Positions 33,997-44,360 of a stretch of DNA of 64,000 bases are shown here, one piece after another. The number at the start of each line of letters is the position of its first letter. Position 1 is the first letter of the stretch. The notes beneath the pieces are model-generated. The model ran no database searches, was not told where the DNA came from, and saw only the letters and a program-made list of their open reading frames with translations. This DNA comes from Toxorhynchites rutilus septentrionalis (taxonomy: Eukaryota; Arthropoda; Insecta; Diptera; Culicidae), in assembly GCF_029784135.1 (NCBI RefSeq), contig NC_073746.1:59122097-59186096 (forward strand). Direction: 5' to 3'. A program made the position numbers and the translations under genes.

Positions 33997-36900
33997 TCAC
34001 ACACGAAGATCGATAGCTTTAAGGAATACATATATTTGGGACATGTAATCAAGGTCTAACCGAGCCAACACGTCTCTCACCGGCACATTGGGCTGCCTTC
34101 CTCGGGCCCGAAGGGTGACTACTAAATTCGATCTGGCGACAAGATACAGCTCGCACGACCAAACAACGTGCTCGATGTCGTGGTAACCTTGGCCACAAAC
34201 ACAAAGATTGTTGTCGGCAAGATTAATACGAAAGAGTAGCGCATCTAACGAACAGTGATTGGACATGAGTCGGGAGAAGGTGCGAATAAAGTCCCGGCTC
34301 AAGTCCAGACTTTTGAACCATGGTTTGAGGCTAACCTTAGGGATAATCGAGTGGAGCCACCGGCCCAATTCATCTTCGTTCCATTTGCGTTGCCAGTTAA
34401 CTATGGTATTTTTGCGGACTAAAGAATAAAATTCATTGAAGGCGATTTGACGCTGATAAATATCGCCTTCAATTGCACCTACCTTTGCTAATGAGTCAGC
34501 CCTCTCATTACCCAGAATTGAGCAATGTGAAGGGACCCAGACAAAGGTAATGACATAACAGCGTCTGGATAAAGCACTCAAAATTTCTCGTATTCTCTCA
34601 AGGAAGTACGGCGAGTGCTTTTCCGGCCTCACTGAACGGATAGCTTCGACAGAGCTAAGACTATCCGTTACAATGTAATAGTGTTCAACAGGTCGTGAGG
34701 CGACGCTGTCCAGCGCCCAGTGTATCGCTGCCAATTCAGCAATATACACTGAGCAAGGATTCTGAAGACTGTGTGAGGTGCTAAAAAATTCGTTGAACAC
34801 TCCAAATCCTGTGGACTCATTCATAGAGGACCCATCAGTAAAGTACATATTATCACAATTGATATCCCCATACTTTGCATCGAAGATCGTTGGAACGATC
34901 CTCGATCGAAGATAATCTGATGTTCCATGGATATCCTGCTTCATGGACAGATCAAAATGCACAGAGGAATTGATGTAGTCAGGAAAACAAACACGGTTGG
35001 GAATATACGAAGAAGGATCAACCTGCATGGAGACGAATTCATGATATGAGCTCATGAATCCAGAATGAAAATTTAGCTCGATCAGCTGCTCAAAATTTCC
35101 GATCACCAATGGGTTCATAACCTTACACCGGATGAGGAACCGAAGAGATAATAAATTGAAGCGATCTTTTAGTGGGAGTAGGCCTGCCAAAACCTCGAGA
35201 CTCATGGTATGCGTTGAGGGCATACATCCCAACGCGATACGGAGACAATAATACTGAATTCGCTCGAGTTTAATGAGGTGTGTTTTGGCAGCTGATTGAA
35301 AACAGAAACTGCCATACTCCATCACTGAGAGAATAGTTGTTCGATACAACATTATAAGATCTTCTGGGTGGGCTCCCCACCAGGTGCCGGTAATTGTACG
35401 GAGAAAGTTTATTCTTTGTTGACATTTTTTACTCAGATACCTAATATGGGCCCCCCAAGTACATTTAGAGTCGAACCAGACCCCAAGATACTTGAATGAC
35501 ATAGCATGAGTGATCGGTTTACCCAAAAGTTGAAGCTTTGGTTTTGCTGGTTTATGCTTCCTAGAAAAAACCACCATCTCTGTTTTCTCCGTGGAGAATT
35601 CGATCCCTAGCCCAATGGCCCAGGTTGAAAAATTGTTCAAAGTATCTTGTAAGGATTCTTGCAGGTCGGATTCGTTTGATCCTACGACAGACACCACTCC
35701 ATCATCTGCAAGTTGTCTTAGGCTGCAATTTTGTGTAAGGCAATTGTCAATGTCGCTTACGTAGAAGTTGTACAAAAGGGGGCTTAAACATGAGCCCTGG
35801 GGGAGCCCCATGTAAGAGACCCGACTTACTGCCGAATCTCCGTGAGAAAAGTTCAAATGTTTCTCACAAAGCAAGTTATATAACATATTATTCAATAGAG
35901 GCGGCAGACCCCGAGATTGTAATTTGTCTGACAAAACCTCTATTGAAACAGAATCAAAGGCCCCCTTTATGTCCAAGAATACTGAAGCCATTTGTTTTTT
36001 TTCGGCGTAAGCCAGTTGAATTTCTGAAGAAAGCAACGCAAGACAATCATTCGTCCCCTTGCCCCTGCGGAACCCATATTGTGTATCTGAGAGTAGGCCA
36101 TTCGTTTCAACCCATCGATCAAGGCGAAACAAGATCATTTTCTCCAACAATTTCCGTATACAAGACAGCATTGCTATTGGGCGGTACGAATTGAAGTCGG
36201 ACGCGGGTTTTCCGGGTTTTTGAATAGCTATAACTCGTACTTGTCTCCAATCATCTGGAACAATATTATGCTCCAGAAACCGATTGAATAAGTTCAACAA
36301 GCGATGTTTCGCCACATCAGGGAGATTTTTCAGCAAGTTGATCTTAATTCTATCCGATCCCGGAGCAGAATTGTTACATGAAAGGAGAGCAAGAGAGAAT
36401 TCTACCATCGAAAACTCGGAATCAAGATCGCACCTATCTTGTGGTATATCTCGAATAATTCTTTGCACTGGAGCGGAATCGGGACAAACCTTTCGTGCAA
36501 AATTAAAAATCCATCGATGTGAATATTCCTCGCTTTCATTGGATGAAGAGCGATTTCTCATGTTTCGAGCCACTTTCCATAATTTTTTCATTGACGTTTC
36601 TCGTGACAAACCTCCCACGAAATTTCGCCAATAAGCACGTTTTTTCCCTTTGATCAAGTTTTTAAATTGATTTTCAAGGTCCAAATACTTCTGAAAATTT
36701 TCAGGGGTTCCACGTTTCCGAAAAGCTTTAAATGCATTCGATTTATCTCCATAAAGCTTGGAACACTGGCCATCCCACCATGGATTGGGAGGCCTTCGAC
36801 GAATAGTGGAACCTGGGATGGGTTTCGTTTGAGCGCGAACCGCGCTGTCATATATCAAACGAGAAATGAAGTTGTACTCCTCCAATGGAGGCAAACCATC

Positions 36901-37680
36901 TCTGGAATTGATGGCTAGAGCAATCGCGTCCGCATATTTTTTCCAGTCAATGTGTCTTGTGAGGTCGTATGCCATGTTTATTGATTCAGAAGAATTCAAC
37001 CCATTGGTGATAGAAATTTTGATTGGCAAGTGGTCACTACCGTTGGGATCCTGGATTACATTCCACTTGCAATCTAACGATAGTGAATTCGAGCAAAGCG
37101 AGAGGTCAAGAGCACTTGGTTTAGCAGGAGGTTTAGGTACACGTGTTGTTTCCCCAGTGTTCAAAACGGTCATATTGAAGCTGTTACAAAGGTCATATAT
37201 CAACGATGAACGATTGTCGTCGTACTGTTCCCCCCAGGCAGTTCCGTGAGAGTTGAAGTCTCCCAAGATTAATCGTGGCTCAGGAAGGAGTGAGCACATG
37301 TCAACAAGTTGCTTGCGGCTAACCGCAGCTCTCGGAGGCCAATACAAGCTGACAATACAGAGGTCTTTGCCTCTGATGTTTGCATGACAAGCAACAGCTT
37401 CGATCCCTCCAATAGATGGAAGGTCAATTCGAAAAAATGAGTGGCACTTATTGATCCCCAATAGTACCCCTCCGTATCTGTCATCGCGGTCCAAGCGTAT
37501 TATATTAAAATCGTGGAAAGAGAGATCATTTTGAGAAGAGAGCCAGGTTTCGGATAGAGCAAAAACATCACAATTGAGTTTATGAATTAGAAATTTGAAT
37601 GTATCCAATTTAGGGATAAGACTACGACAATTCCACTGTAAAACAGTGATATCTCCGACCTCTCTATTTGAATTAGACAT
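33997..37680 (-). CDS. I-clade LINE ORF2 polyprotein (endonuclease, reverse transcriptase, RNase H)
   Basis: 1227 residues from the ATG at 37680; the codon before it is TTG and not a likely start. APE-type endonuclease at about 1-230 shows TVLQWNCRSL, LSETWLS, ILGDFNSHG and GSDHLPI. Reverse transcriptase at about 470-760 shows VFLDIKGAFDSV (first catalytic D), GLPQGSCLSPLLYNFYV and QLADDGVVSVV, where the usual Y/FADD reads LADD, and then FKYLGVWFD. RNase H at about 945-1070 has all four acidic residues in TDGSS, AELAAIHWALD, VTDSLSS and GNERADSLAK. A C-terminal Cys/His cluster (CVCGQGYHDIEHVVWSC) follows near 1160. The enzyme nicks target DNA and primes cDNA synthesis there. No disabling change seen. 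The only unusual key residue is the L of LADD, which I believe is shared by relatives in mosquitoes. Confidence 0.93.
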   Translation of the reverse strand: MSNSNREVGDITVLQWNCRSLIPKLDTFKFLIHKLNCDVFALSETWLSSQNDLSFHDFNIIRLDRDDRYGGVLLGINKCHSFFRIDLPSIGGIEAVACHANIRGKDLCIVSLYWPPRAAVSRKQLVDMCSLLPEPRLILGDFNSHGTAWGEQYDDNRSSLIYDLCNSFNMTVLNTGETTRVPKPPAKPSALDLSLCSNSLSLDCKWNVIQDPNGSDHLPIKISITNGLNSSESINMAYDLTRHIDWKKYADAIALAINSRDGLPPLEEYNFISRLIYDSAVRAQTKPIPGSTIRRRPPNPWWDGQCSKLYGDKSNAFKAFRKRGTPENFQKYLDLENQFKNLIKGKKRAYWRNFVGGLSRETSMKKLWKVARNMRNRSSSNESEEYSHRWIFNFARKVCPDSAPVQRIIRDIPQDRCDLDSEFSMVEFSLALLSCNNSAPGSDRIKINLLKNLPDVAKHRLLNLFNRFLEHNIVPDDWRQVRVIAIQKPGKPASDFNSYRPIAMLSCIRKLLEKMILFRLDRWVETNGLLSDTQYGFRRGKGTNDCLALLSSEIQLAYAEKKQMASVFLDIKGAFDSVSIEVLSDKLQSRGLPPLLNNMLYNLLCEKHLNFSHGDSAVSRVSYMGLPQGSCLSPLLYNFYVSDIDNCLTQNCSLRQLADDGVVSVVGSNESDLQESLQDTLNNFSTWAIGLGIEFSTEKTEMVVFSRKHKPAKPKLQLLGKPITHAMSFKYLGVWFDSKCTWGAHIRYLSKKCQQRINFLRTITGTWWGAHPEDLIMLYRTTILSVMEYGSFCFQSAAKTHLIKLERIQYYCLRIALGCMPSTHTMSLEVLAGLLPLKDRFNLLSLRFLIRCKVMNPLVIGNFEQLIELNFHSGFMSSYHEFVSMQVDPSSYIPNRVCFPDYINSSVHFDLSMKQDIHGTSDYLRSRIVPTIFDAKYGDINCDNMYFTDGSSMNESTGFGVFNEFFSTSHSLQNPCSVYIAELAAIHWALDSVASRPVEHYYIVTDSLSSVEAIRSVRPEKHSPYFLERIREILSALSRRCYVITFVWVPSHCSILGNERADSLAKVGAIEGDIYQRQIAFNEFYSLVRKNTIVNWQRKWNEDELGRWLHSIIPKVSLKPWFKSLDLSRDFIRTFSRLMSNHCSLDALLFRINLADNNLCVCGQGYHDIEHVVWSCELYLVARSNLVVTLRARGRQPNVPVRDVLARLDLDYMSQIYVFLKAIDLRV

Positions 37681-39244
37681 CAAGAGAGATAATCATTGCA
37701 AGGAGGGGCCATGTTTGCATCAATTGCTGCAAAATTGTCTTTAGTACTGGAAGCATTGCGGTGACAATGGTTCTGATGGAGTCGGAAACATTAAAACACG
37801 TGAAGATTTGATCCACAAGGTCAGACAACTTTATAAATCCCGATTGGGAAGTTGAACTTGACGGAAAAACAGGGACAGTTGGGGTTTTTGATGTCCCCTC
37901 GAGTGCTGATTCGTTCGAAGGTGAACTATTACCACGGAGGCCAGGAGGGACCTGATTTTGCTTATCCGCTGCACTCGATTTTTTGGGCAAGCTAACAGGG
38001 GGTATCACCGGAGGGACTTGTCCTTGAACTTTGGGAGTGGTCACATTTTTGCGCCGGGGATTCCCTTGAGAAATAAACGGCGTGCCCCCGTTAGCTGTAT
38101 CCGCTTCCATTTCGTCAACTGGCAACGTAGCGAAGACATTGTGTGTATTGATTGGTTGTTGTTCTTGAGCCAGTGGAGAAGCGCCCTTCAAAATTTCTGC
38201 GAAAGTGCGTTTAGAGCGTTCCCTCAAAGAGCGCTTCTGTTTCTCCCAGCGAACCTTGTATGTTTCACAAGCTGAGAGCACGTGTGGGGATCCCCCGCAA
38301 TATGGACACTTATGCTCAGTCGCACTGCAGGATTTCCCCTCATGTTGTTCTCCGCAAGTGGCACATCGTTCTTTATTGGCACAATAAGCAGCCGTGTGAC
38401 CAACTGACTTGCACTTTAGACAAGTCATTGGCTTTGGAATAAAAAGTCGCACGGCTAACCTCAATTTATCTACCATCACGTAGTCAGGGAGAGCTGAACC
38501 AGCGAAGGTGACTCGAAACGAGTTGGACGGCGTAAATTTCTTTTCTTCTCCTTCATGGGAGACTGTTCCGAGCTGGCGGCAACCCAAGATCTTAACAGTC
38601 GTCGAGGGCAGTTTTTTAAAACGGCCGGTACCTTCACTCGTAATGTATTCGCACGTCAAGCCCGTTTCGGTTATCACACCCTCAATTTCGACTATGTGAG
38701 AGGGTATGTAGACCCGATACTCAATTGTAAAATGCTGATCGACAACAATCTTGTTTGCGTCTTTTCGATCATTCACGACAACTCGCAATTTGTTTGGTCT
38801 AACCTTCGAAATTTCCGAAACGGAGGTATACCTTGCCAGATCTTTCGCGATCTGCATGACTCTCAACGCCTTTCCATTTGGCTTAGGCCTGAAGAAAACA
38901 ACCCAGGGACCAGTTCCGGGCGCATCTTCTGGATAGACCTTTACACGGGGAGTGGGAATAACAGGGGGGGAAGGCGAGGACGGGGATTGAGAGTGGGAAG
39001 GCGAAGGTTGAGAAGGAGCGGGAAGAACAGAGGGAGAAGACGAGGTTGAAGGTAGAGTGGGATCGTTAAGGGCAGATGGGAGATTTGCTAGTTTTTTGGA
39101 GGGAGGCTTGGTAGGGTTAGCTGACTCGTCCCCAGAAGAAGTATCTTCCGTATTTGGAACACGTTTGAGTGACTTTTTTTTATCCGTTAGGAGGGAACTA
39201 GAGTCAGAGACCTCCATATCCGAAGGTCCCCCACTCTCTGCCAT
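37673..39244 (-). CDS. I-clade LINE ORF1 protein (nucleic-acid-binding, CCHC knuckles)
   Basis: 523-residue gag-like protein that would coat LINE RNA in a ribonucleoprotein particle. Residues 1-110 are Ser/Pro-rich and probably disordered. A central folded region (about 110-265) contains GTGPWVVFFRPKPNGKALRV. Three zinc knuckles follow at about 270-325: CLKCKSVGHTAAYC (CX2CX4HX4C), CATCGEQHEGKSC (CX2CX3HX4C) and CPYCGGSPHVLSAC (CX2CX4HX4C). After them come a basic stretch (KRSLRERSKRTFAEIL) and a Pro/Ser-rich tail. Its stop overlaps the ORF2 start by eight bases (ATGTCTAA), suggesting reinitiation or a similar coupled mechanism. Start ATG at 39244 is the first in a long open frame. Uninterrupted. 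Antisense frames of up to 164 codons are shadows. Confidence 0.92.
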   Translation of the reverse strand: MAESGGPSDMEVSDSSSLLTDKKKSLKRVPNTEDTSSGDESANPTKPPSKKLANLPSALNDPTLPSTSSSPSVLPAPSQPSPSHSQSPSSPSPPVIPTPRVKVYPEDAPGTGPWVVFFRPKPNGKALRVMQIAKDLARYTSVSEISKVRPNKLRVVVNDRKDANKIVVDQHFTIEYRVYIPSHIVEIEGVITETGLTCEYITSEGTGRFKKLPSTTVKILGCRQLGTVSHEGEEKKFTPSNSFRVTFAGSALPDYVMVDKLRLAVRLFIPKPMTCLKCKSVGHTAAYCANKERCATCGEQHEGKSCSATEHKCPYCGGSPHVLSACETYKVRWEKQKRSLRERSKRTFAEILKGASPLAQEQQPINTHNVFATLPVDEMEADTANGGTPFISQGNPRRKNVTTPKVQGQVPPVIPPVSLPKKSSAADKQNQVPPGLRGNSSPSNESALEGTSKTPTVPVFPSSSTSQSGFIKLSDLVDQIFTCFNVSDSIRTIVTAMLPVLKTILQQLMQTWPLLAMIISLDV

Positions 39245-39741
39245 TTTAAATTTTCACTTATATTCTAAGTATTTTTTTAAACAATATTTCACAATAAAAT
39301 AATTCACAAAAACAAAAAAAAAAAAACTTATAATTATTAAATATTTTCTCTCAGATATTCAATCTTATTCACCTATGAACGCACTCCAGTGCAGATGAAC
39401 GGGAGCGTGCTGAAAGCTCGTTGGTGGTGGGAATGTGCCTACGACACCACTACACACAGTCGTCGGTGAAAGCTTACCCGCACTGTCACTGTTGGCACGA
39501 TGACTCGGCGAAATCTCCAATGTCGGCGAAGCAGCGACAAAACAAAAACCAATGCTTGGCTTTCCGAGGATGAAAGCCTTTATCCACTTGCAGGCAGGGC
39601 ACTTCACTCACTATCCAGATAGTGAAATGAACTCTTCAGCGGCAAAAAACAACAATCACGCGGTAACCGATAACGGAACTTGGACGCGACTTTCCTTCGT
39701 CTGGTTACTTCGGGCAATCGGCGAAGAATGCTTTTCAAGTT

Positions 39742-39932
39742 AGCGTACACGATATCTCAAGTTTTACCAAACCGATTTATTTCAAATTTATATAAATACA
39801 ATTTATAAATCTATCGCATGAACTAATAAAAAATTATACTTTTTATCAATTTACTATTTTAAAAAAATGAAAATGTTATATACAAAAGTGCTCAAAAACA
39901 ATTTTTAATTTCAGATGGCCGTCATTTCACAT
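39742..39932. other. Short intron stretch between I element and repeat R2
   Basis: AT-rich, nothing recognisable; begins with the right-hand target-site duplication flank. Confidence 0.4.
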
Positions 39933-41012
39933 GTTTTGACGTAGGATTACGTCTTTCGGGAACATATTAGGGTACAAATTGAAAATCGAGAATCGAGCAC
40001 ATCGTGAAAATTGTCCAATTTCAAACGCTTATTGCACAGTGATTTCATGATGGATTGATGAAATTTTTGCGTCTATCAATTTCGGCACTCCATAATAATT
40101 TTTTATATTGAAGAAAATAATATATGTCATGAAACTAACTATCGAACAATTGAAAAATCTCAACGCCTATTCTAACGGAAATACCCACTTCTGATTGGTC
40201 GAAATTGACGACACATGCGGCGGGTCGCTAACAGAGACATCAAAACCAAGCTGCCTAGGGAAAATCGGCATTGCAAATACATGAAAGTAGGGGGAACTTT
40301 TGTTCCTACCGAAATGTATTCCCCAACAGATACATCACCAAGGTGTCTTCCCGCTCGAGAACGGGCCGTTTGGTTTACGCTGTCTGTTTTGTTGTGTTCA
40401 TTTTCACCAAAGGAAAGTTTATACGGCGAGAAAAATTGGAAAAGTGAAGAAATATGAGAAAAAGTTATTTCCTATATGCTCTACATATAGTATTAGGTGT
40501 TGTTAGTGCAATTTAAATTCGCATTGGTTGAATAAACACTCAGAAAATAAATCTCATCAAAGAAAATTACCTTTTCCATTTCAAATATGTTTTCTCTATA
40601 TGAAAGTAACATGTGTTTACTGACGAAAAAAATTGATAATTGTGTTCGGTATTGGTAATTATCTTATACTACATTGGTGAGTTTTTTTTTCTTTGTTTCA
40701 TCCATACATAACACAGGAGGCATTTCGTCTAAGATCACAGAGGTCGGTTTTCATCATATCTCGTTCCACTTCGGTGTCTTTTATCTGATACGCACCATCC
40801 AACGACTGTTTACCATCCTTCTGTCATAACCACTCGGTAAACACTGGTGGAGTGAACAAACAATACCCAAAATCTAAACAAAACGGCTCTTTTTAGGCTC
40901 ACCAAATCATTATCAAAGAGTTTAACGATGTAATTCTTCAAACATATCCAAAATCAACAGCCTAACGGAATCCTACGTCAACTATGCGGTCGTGTCTCGG
41001 ACACAACCCTCC
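39933..41012. repeat. GACGTAGGATTACGTC repeat family, copy R2
   Basis: Left end TTTTGACGTAGGATTACGTC, right end AATCCTACGTCAACTATGCG followed by GTCGTGTCTCGGACACAACCC. The first and last 18 bp are inverted copies, while the 30 bp after the right inverted repeat (GCGGTCGTGTCTCGGACACA) are conserved among copies without a left counterpart. Interior blocks shared with R3 include ACTTTTGTTCCTACCG and TTCCCCAACA. Non-coding. Confidence 0.65.
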
Positions 41013-41425
41013 TGTCACTTTTTTTTTTTGTTATGTCATGTTCATACCATAACGGCATCCTTAAGGCCTTCTTTTACAGTTAAAAAAGTTTGAATGTTTT
41101 TCTTTCGTTTGAATATTTTTATGTTCTCAAAAATCAATAATATAATTTGTTTATTGAACTGTTAAGAACATTTGTTCCGTTTGTTAGGAATTCGAAAAAT
41201 GCCCGATATTCGTTCGTACACTAGAATATTCTCTTAATTAAAATTTTAATTTTGTATACTTGTCACCTGGCGAGACCTCGATAAATGAGCATCATATTGT
41301 TCTCGGTAATATCTCTACTCCAAATGCGTCTAATTCCATATAGAGAGGAAATACTTTCACAATCGAACTTAAAATGAAAAACTATGCCTGTTAGAACTTT
41401 TCGCATAAATAAAAGAGAGCTTCAC

Positions 41426-41477
41426 AATTTCTACAGCGTTTTTTCCGTGATGCAATTTGATGTGACACACCCTTTAT
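41426..41477. repeat. Solo DD37E transposon 3' TIR
   Basis: 52 bp identical to the 3' terminus of the DD37E element (10328-10379), from AATTTCTACAGCG to CACCCTTTAT. No transposase and no second TIR was found beside it, so it is a fragment or one end of a deletion derivative. Confidence 0.8.
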
Positions 41478-41599
41478 TATAGCGCGCAAAAATACCTTTC
41501 CAACAAGCTATAGTATGACTCGATACAATGAATACAACTAGAACTACGCGCTTACAACGACGGAAAATCGGAAATACCGCAGGACTTTTTTGACAGCCT

Positions 41600-42362
41600 A
41601 ATATTTGTTTTTTTGTTATAATTTGCATGGTTTCGAGACCCAGGGCGCATTTTTTTTTTCTTAAAAGTTAAATATTTCAACATATCCAAAAATAAATCAG
41701 AGAGACGTTTTTCTTCGTTTTTGAGTTATGATTTTTCAAAGTTAACTTGTTTTCATTTTTCGTGCTATATTTCTATGCGACTACCGACTCCAATTTTGTG
41801 ATTTTTTCAAAAAACCTAGCTCATTGGCTTTAATTTTATATGTCGACCATCTGGATCGGTTCAGTAGTGCAAAGGCTATAAATTTTTCAATAAAGGAATT
41901 TTTGGAAAAAGAGAAAAAATCGATTCTTCGGACCGAAATAACGAAATTTTGTAAACCATAAAAACACAATCAAAAATAACGAAAACAAAATCCAATTGTT
42001 TTACAAGTGTAATATTATTTTCAAAGCAGACTAGTTCATTGACTCCAATTTTATACTCCACCACCCTAAATTAGAAATAGGCACCCTAATGAAAAAATAA
42101 AAAAATCGGGTCTAATATTTTGCGATAAGTGGAGGTTACCTGGCGTTGTGGTAACCGTACCTCTCACGCTAAAGGACACGAATTCAATTCTCACTCCCGA
42201 CGTACTTCCGAAATGGAAGTAAAGCGACGAACCAGCCAAAAATATTGAAAATCACTATAATACATAAAGAAAAAAAAAACGATAAGGAACAAAACTACCA
42301 CTTTTCACGAATCTTTATCTCTTTCTCAAATACACTATATCAATTTGGCATGGAATGGCTGA
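41600..42362. mobile_element. Partial copy of the 7499-8974 palindromic element, interrupted by a SINE
   Basis: Right-hand portion of the family: GGTTTCGAGACCCAGGGCGC, GAGTTATGATTTTTCAAAGT, the GTCGACCATCTGGATCGG block, GGTCTAATATTTTGCGATAA and the end GGCATGGAATGGCTG. The left half is missing. A SINE sits at 42130-42279 between the GCGATAAG and CGATAAGG halves. Confidence 0.7.
42130..42279 (+). mobile_element. tRNA-derived SINE with target-site duplication
   Basis: Head has TGGCGTTGTGGTAACCG (A-box-like) and GAATTCAATTCTC (B-box-like) about 35 bp later; the tail is A-rich and ends in a run of A. Flanked by CGATAAG at 42123-42129 and 42280-42286, and the uninterrupted site is visible in the related element at 8910 (GCGATAAAGAACAAAACTA). 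The sequence resembles the Feilai SINE type of Aedes, named from memory only. Confidence 0.75.
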
Positions 42363-42364
42363 TT

Positions 42365-43788
42365 TCTTATGTTAGACATGTTGATTTTTATGATTGTTAA
42401 TTTCAGTTGTCAGGAACCGAATACCAGAAGGATGGATAGCTAAGCGAAGAATGCTTATCAGGAGAGCAATATAAAATACTGTAACTTGTAAATTTTCTTT
42501 CTACAATTATAGTAAGTTCTGAAAATACATAAATGTGAATAAAACTTTGCTAAATGGAAACACAACAATAATACGCAAGTGACCAACATTTATTTGATGG
42601 TGTGGTGACATTACCTGTTACGATTAACCGTAGCAGAAAAAATTAATGCAAGTCTGAAGACAGCCAATTAATGGTTATACGTATTAATAACCTTATAGAA
42701 AAAATCATAAATGTCATTGAATCGTGTATCTAATATGATGTTTTCGAAACAATTACTGGTAATTGAGAATGGATAAATCTCATTATTTATCAAATTTTAG
42801 TGACGCGGTATCTTTCATACGTTTTTTGGAAACAGCTTTTTTCAAACTGTCATTTTTATTGAACCGCCTTTTTCAAATTTTGATATGAATATTTGTTATA
42901 CTTCTCTTTACCACAAAGCCTTGTTTTCAATTTTACTATATAAAAAATGGAACCGTCTAAAAACGGCCGCCATTTTGCCTATTACTTTTTATTTCAATTG
43001 TCCGAGGTTCATAGCATACTTATTTTAGCATTTTTACTTATTAGGAATCTGTTGGATTGTTTTTTCAGGAAACCAAAAAGATTGAAATCTGGTATGCCAG
43101 GTATGCCTCATTTTGTATTGCTTGTTTTCCACGCGTTGATTTGAGTCGGAGTTTTGTCGTTCAGTGGCACGACAAGAGAAAACGGTGTAAGGCTTTCGTT
43201 TCAACGAACATTCAATTTCAAGATAAAACTAGCGAAAGCATATCCTTTTAAATTTTTAAAATTTATTGGTAAAGGATGTTTTGTTCAAGAAAGTACACCT
43301 GCAAATGTTATTGTAACAAATATATAAAATTACAGTAACTTCAGAAAAAAAACATTCGGAATATTCTTTCAATATTTTCGAGCCTCACGAATTGGAACTA
43401 ATAATCTCGTGTCATATTATATTTAATAACAATTAAGCTGAGACTGGAAACAAGTGCACTCACAACCAAATCCATTGTTGCTATTGAAAAGCTCAATCAT
43501 GAACGGTAGATAAAATATTAACAACTGATTCGTGAGAAAATCCAAAAAGCACCTTTTCAAAATTTAACTAGAAATATTTTTTGTGTTCATATATTTTCCG
43601 ATTAATTAATGTTTTCACAATTCATATAGAAATTTTTAAATTTGTTTTGCAGTGCAATTTTCCTCCAGCTCATTCAGGATCTAGTTATACGTGCATGATA
43701 TATCAATTTCTACCATGAAGTGTCTTTTGACACCAACCAATCAAAATCATTCAGAAACACTTATTCCTTTTTAAGTTAAATTAGGATA
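42365..43788. other. No recognisable gene or element
   Basis: AT-rich intron DNA up to the Helitron end. Short frames of 62-65 codons have no recognisable content. Confidence 0.4.
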
Positions 43789-44360
43789 CTAGCTGTCCGG
43801 CGAAATCAGCGAAATCGATTTTTTCATATGGATTCGAATATTCACGTTCCCGAACGTTCATGACTTCAATTGCTGAATTCTTCATTGATTGATATTGATA
43901 TTCTAATTATTCTTTTACGATTTCTTTTTACTATAAATTTCGTAGTACTTTCGTAGTAATATAAACTCATTTCCAGGCACGATTCCCGTTCATGATTCTT
44001 GATTCACTAGTATATAACATAATTCACCATTATATGGAACACATGTTTGATACAGAAAAATAATTTTTTATTCATAAATTTCATTTTCAAAGCGCGTTAT
44101 TCCACCTGAGAATCCATTGTCATTTTCGCTTCACACCAACGGAACACAAAGTTCAATTTCACAAACCCGAAATCCAATTCGACTAACAACGATGTCATTG
44201 TAGAAGGTATGAGATTTTTTTTTTAAAGTTTCCCTCAAAACTTCATGTAAATTTTCGATTTGTTTTCCTTACCATAACATTGATTTACGGGCAGAGATGA
44301 ATTGAACAAAATAAAAACAGCTCAAATCGGAGGAATCCTTCCAACACGTTTGGCTATCCA

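Larger units (their letters stand above)
33619..39727 (-). mobile_element. Full-length I-clade non-LTR retrotransposon, apparently intact
   Basis: A 6.1-kb LINE flanked by an exact duplication ATGCTTTTCAAG at 33607-33618 and 39728-39739 (14 bp if the following TT, shared with the A-rich tail, is counted). Order on the minus strand: 5' UTR of about 480 bp, ORF1 (39244-37673), ORF2 (37680-33997), 3' UTR of about 375 bp with a GAGTGTGATT-type simple repeat, and a short A-rich tail. EN plus RT plus RNase H with a three-knuckle ORF1 is the I-clade layout. No stop or frameshift interrupts either ORF, so the insertion is recent and possibly still competent. It lies in the same orientation as the T-box gene, so it would be transcribed within the pre-mRNA. 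Confidence 0.92.

Noticed and set aside
35790..37249. Several + strand frames of 83-134 codons
   Set aside because: Shadows within the uninterrupted LINE ORF2.
38555..39049. 164-codon + strand frame
   Set aside because: Antisense to LINE ORF1; its Gly/Arg-rich end mirrors the Ser/Pro-rich part of ORF1.
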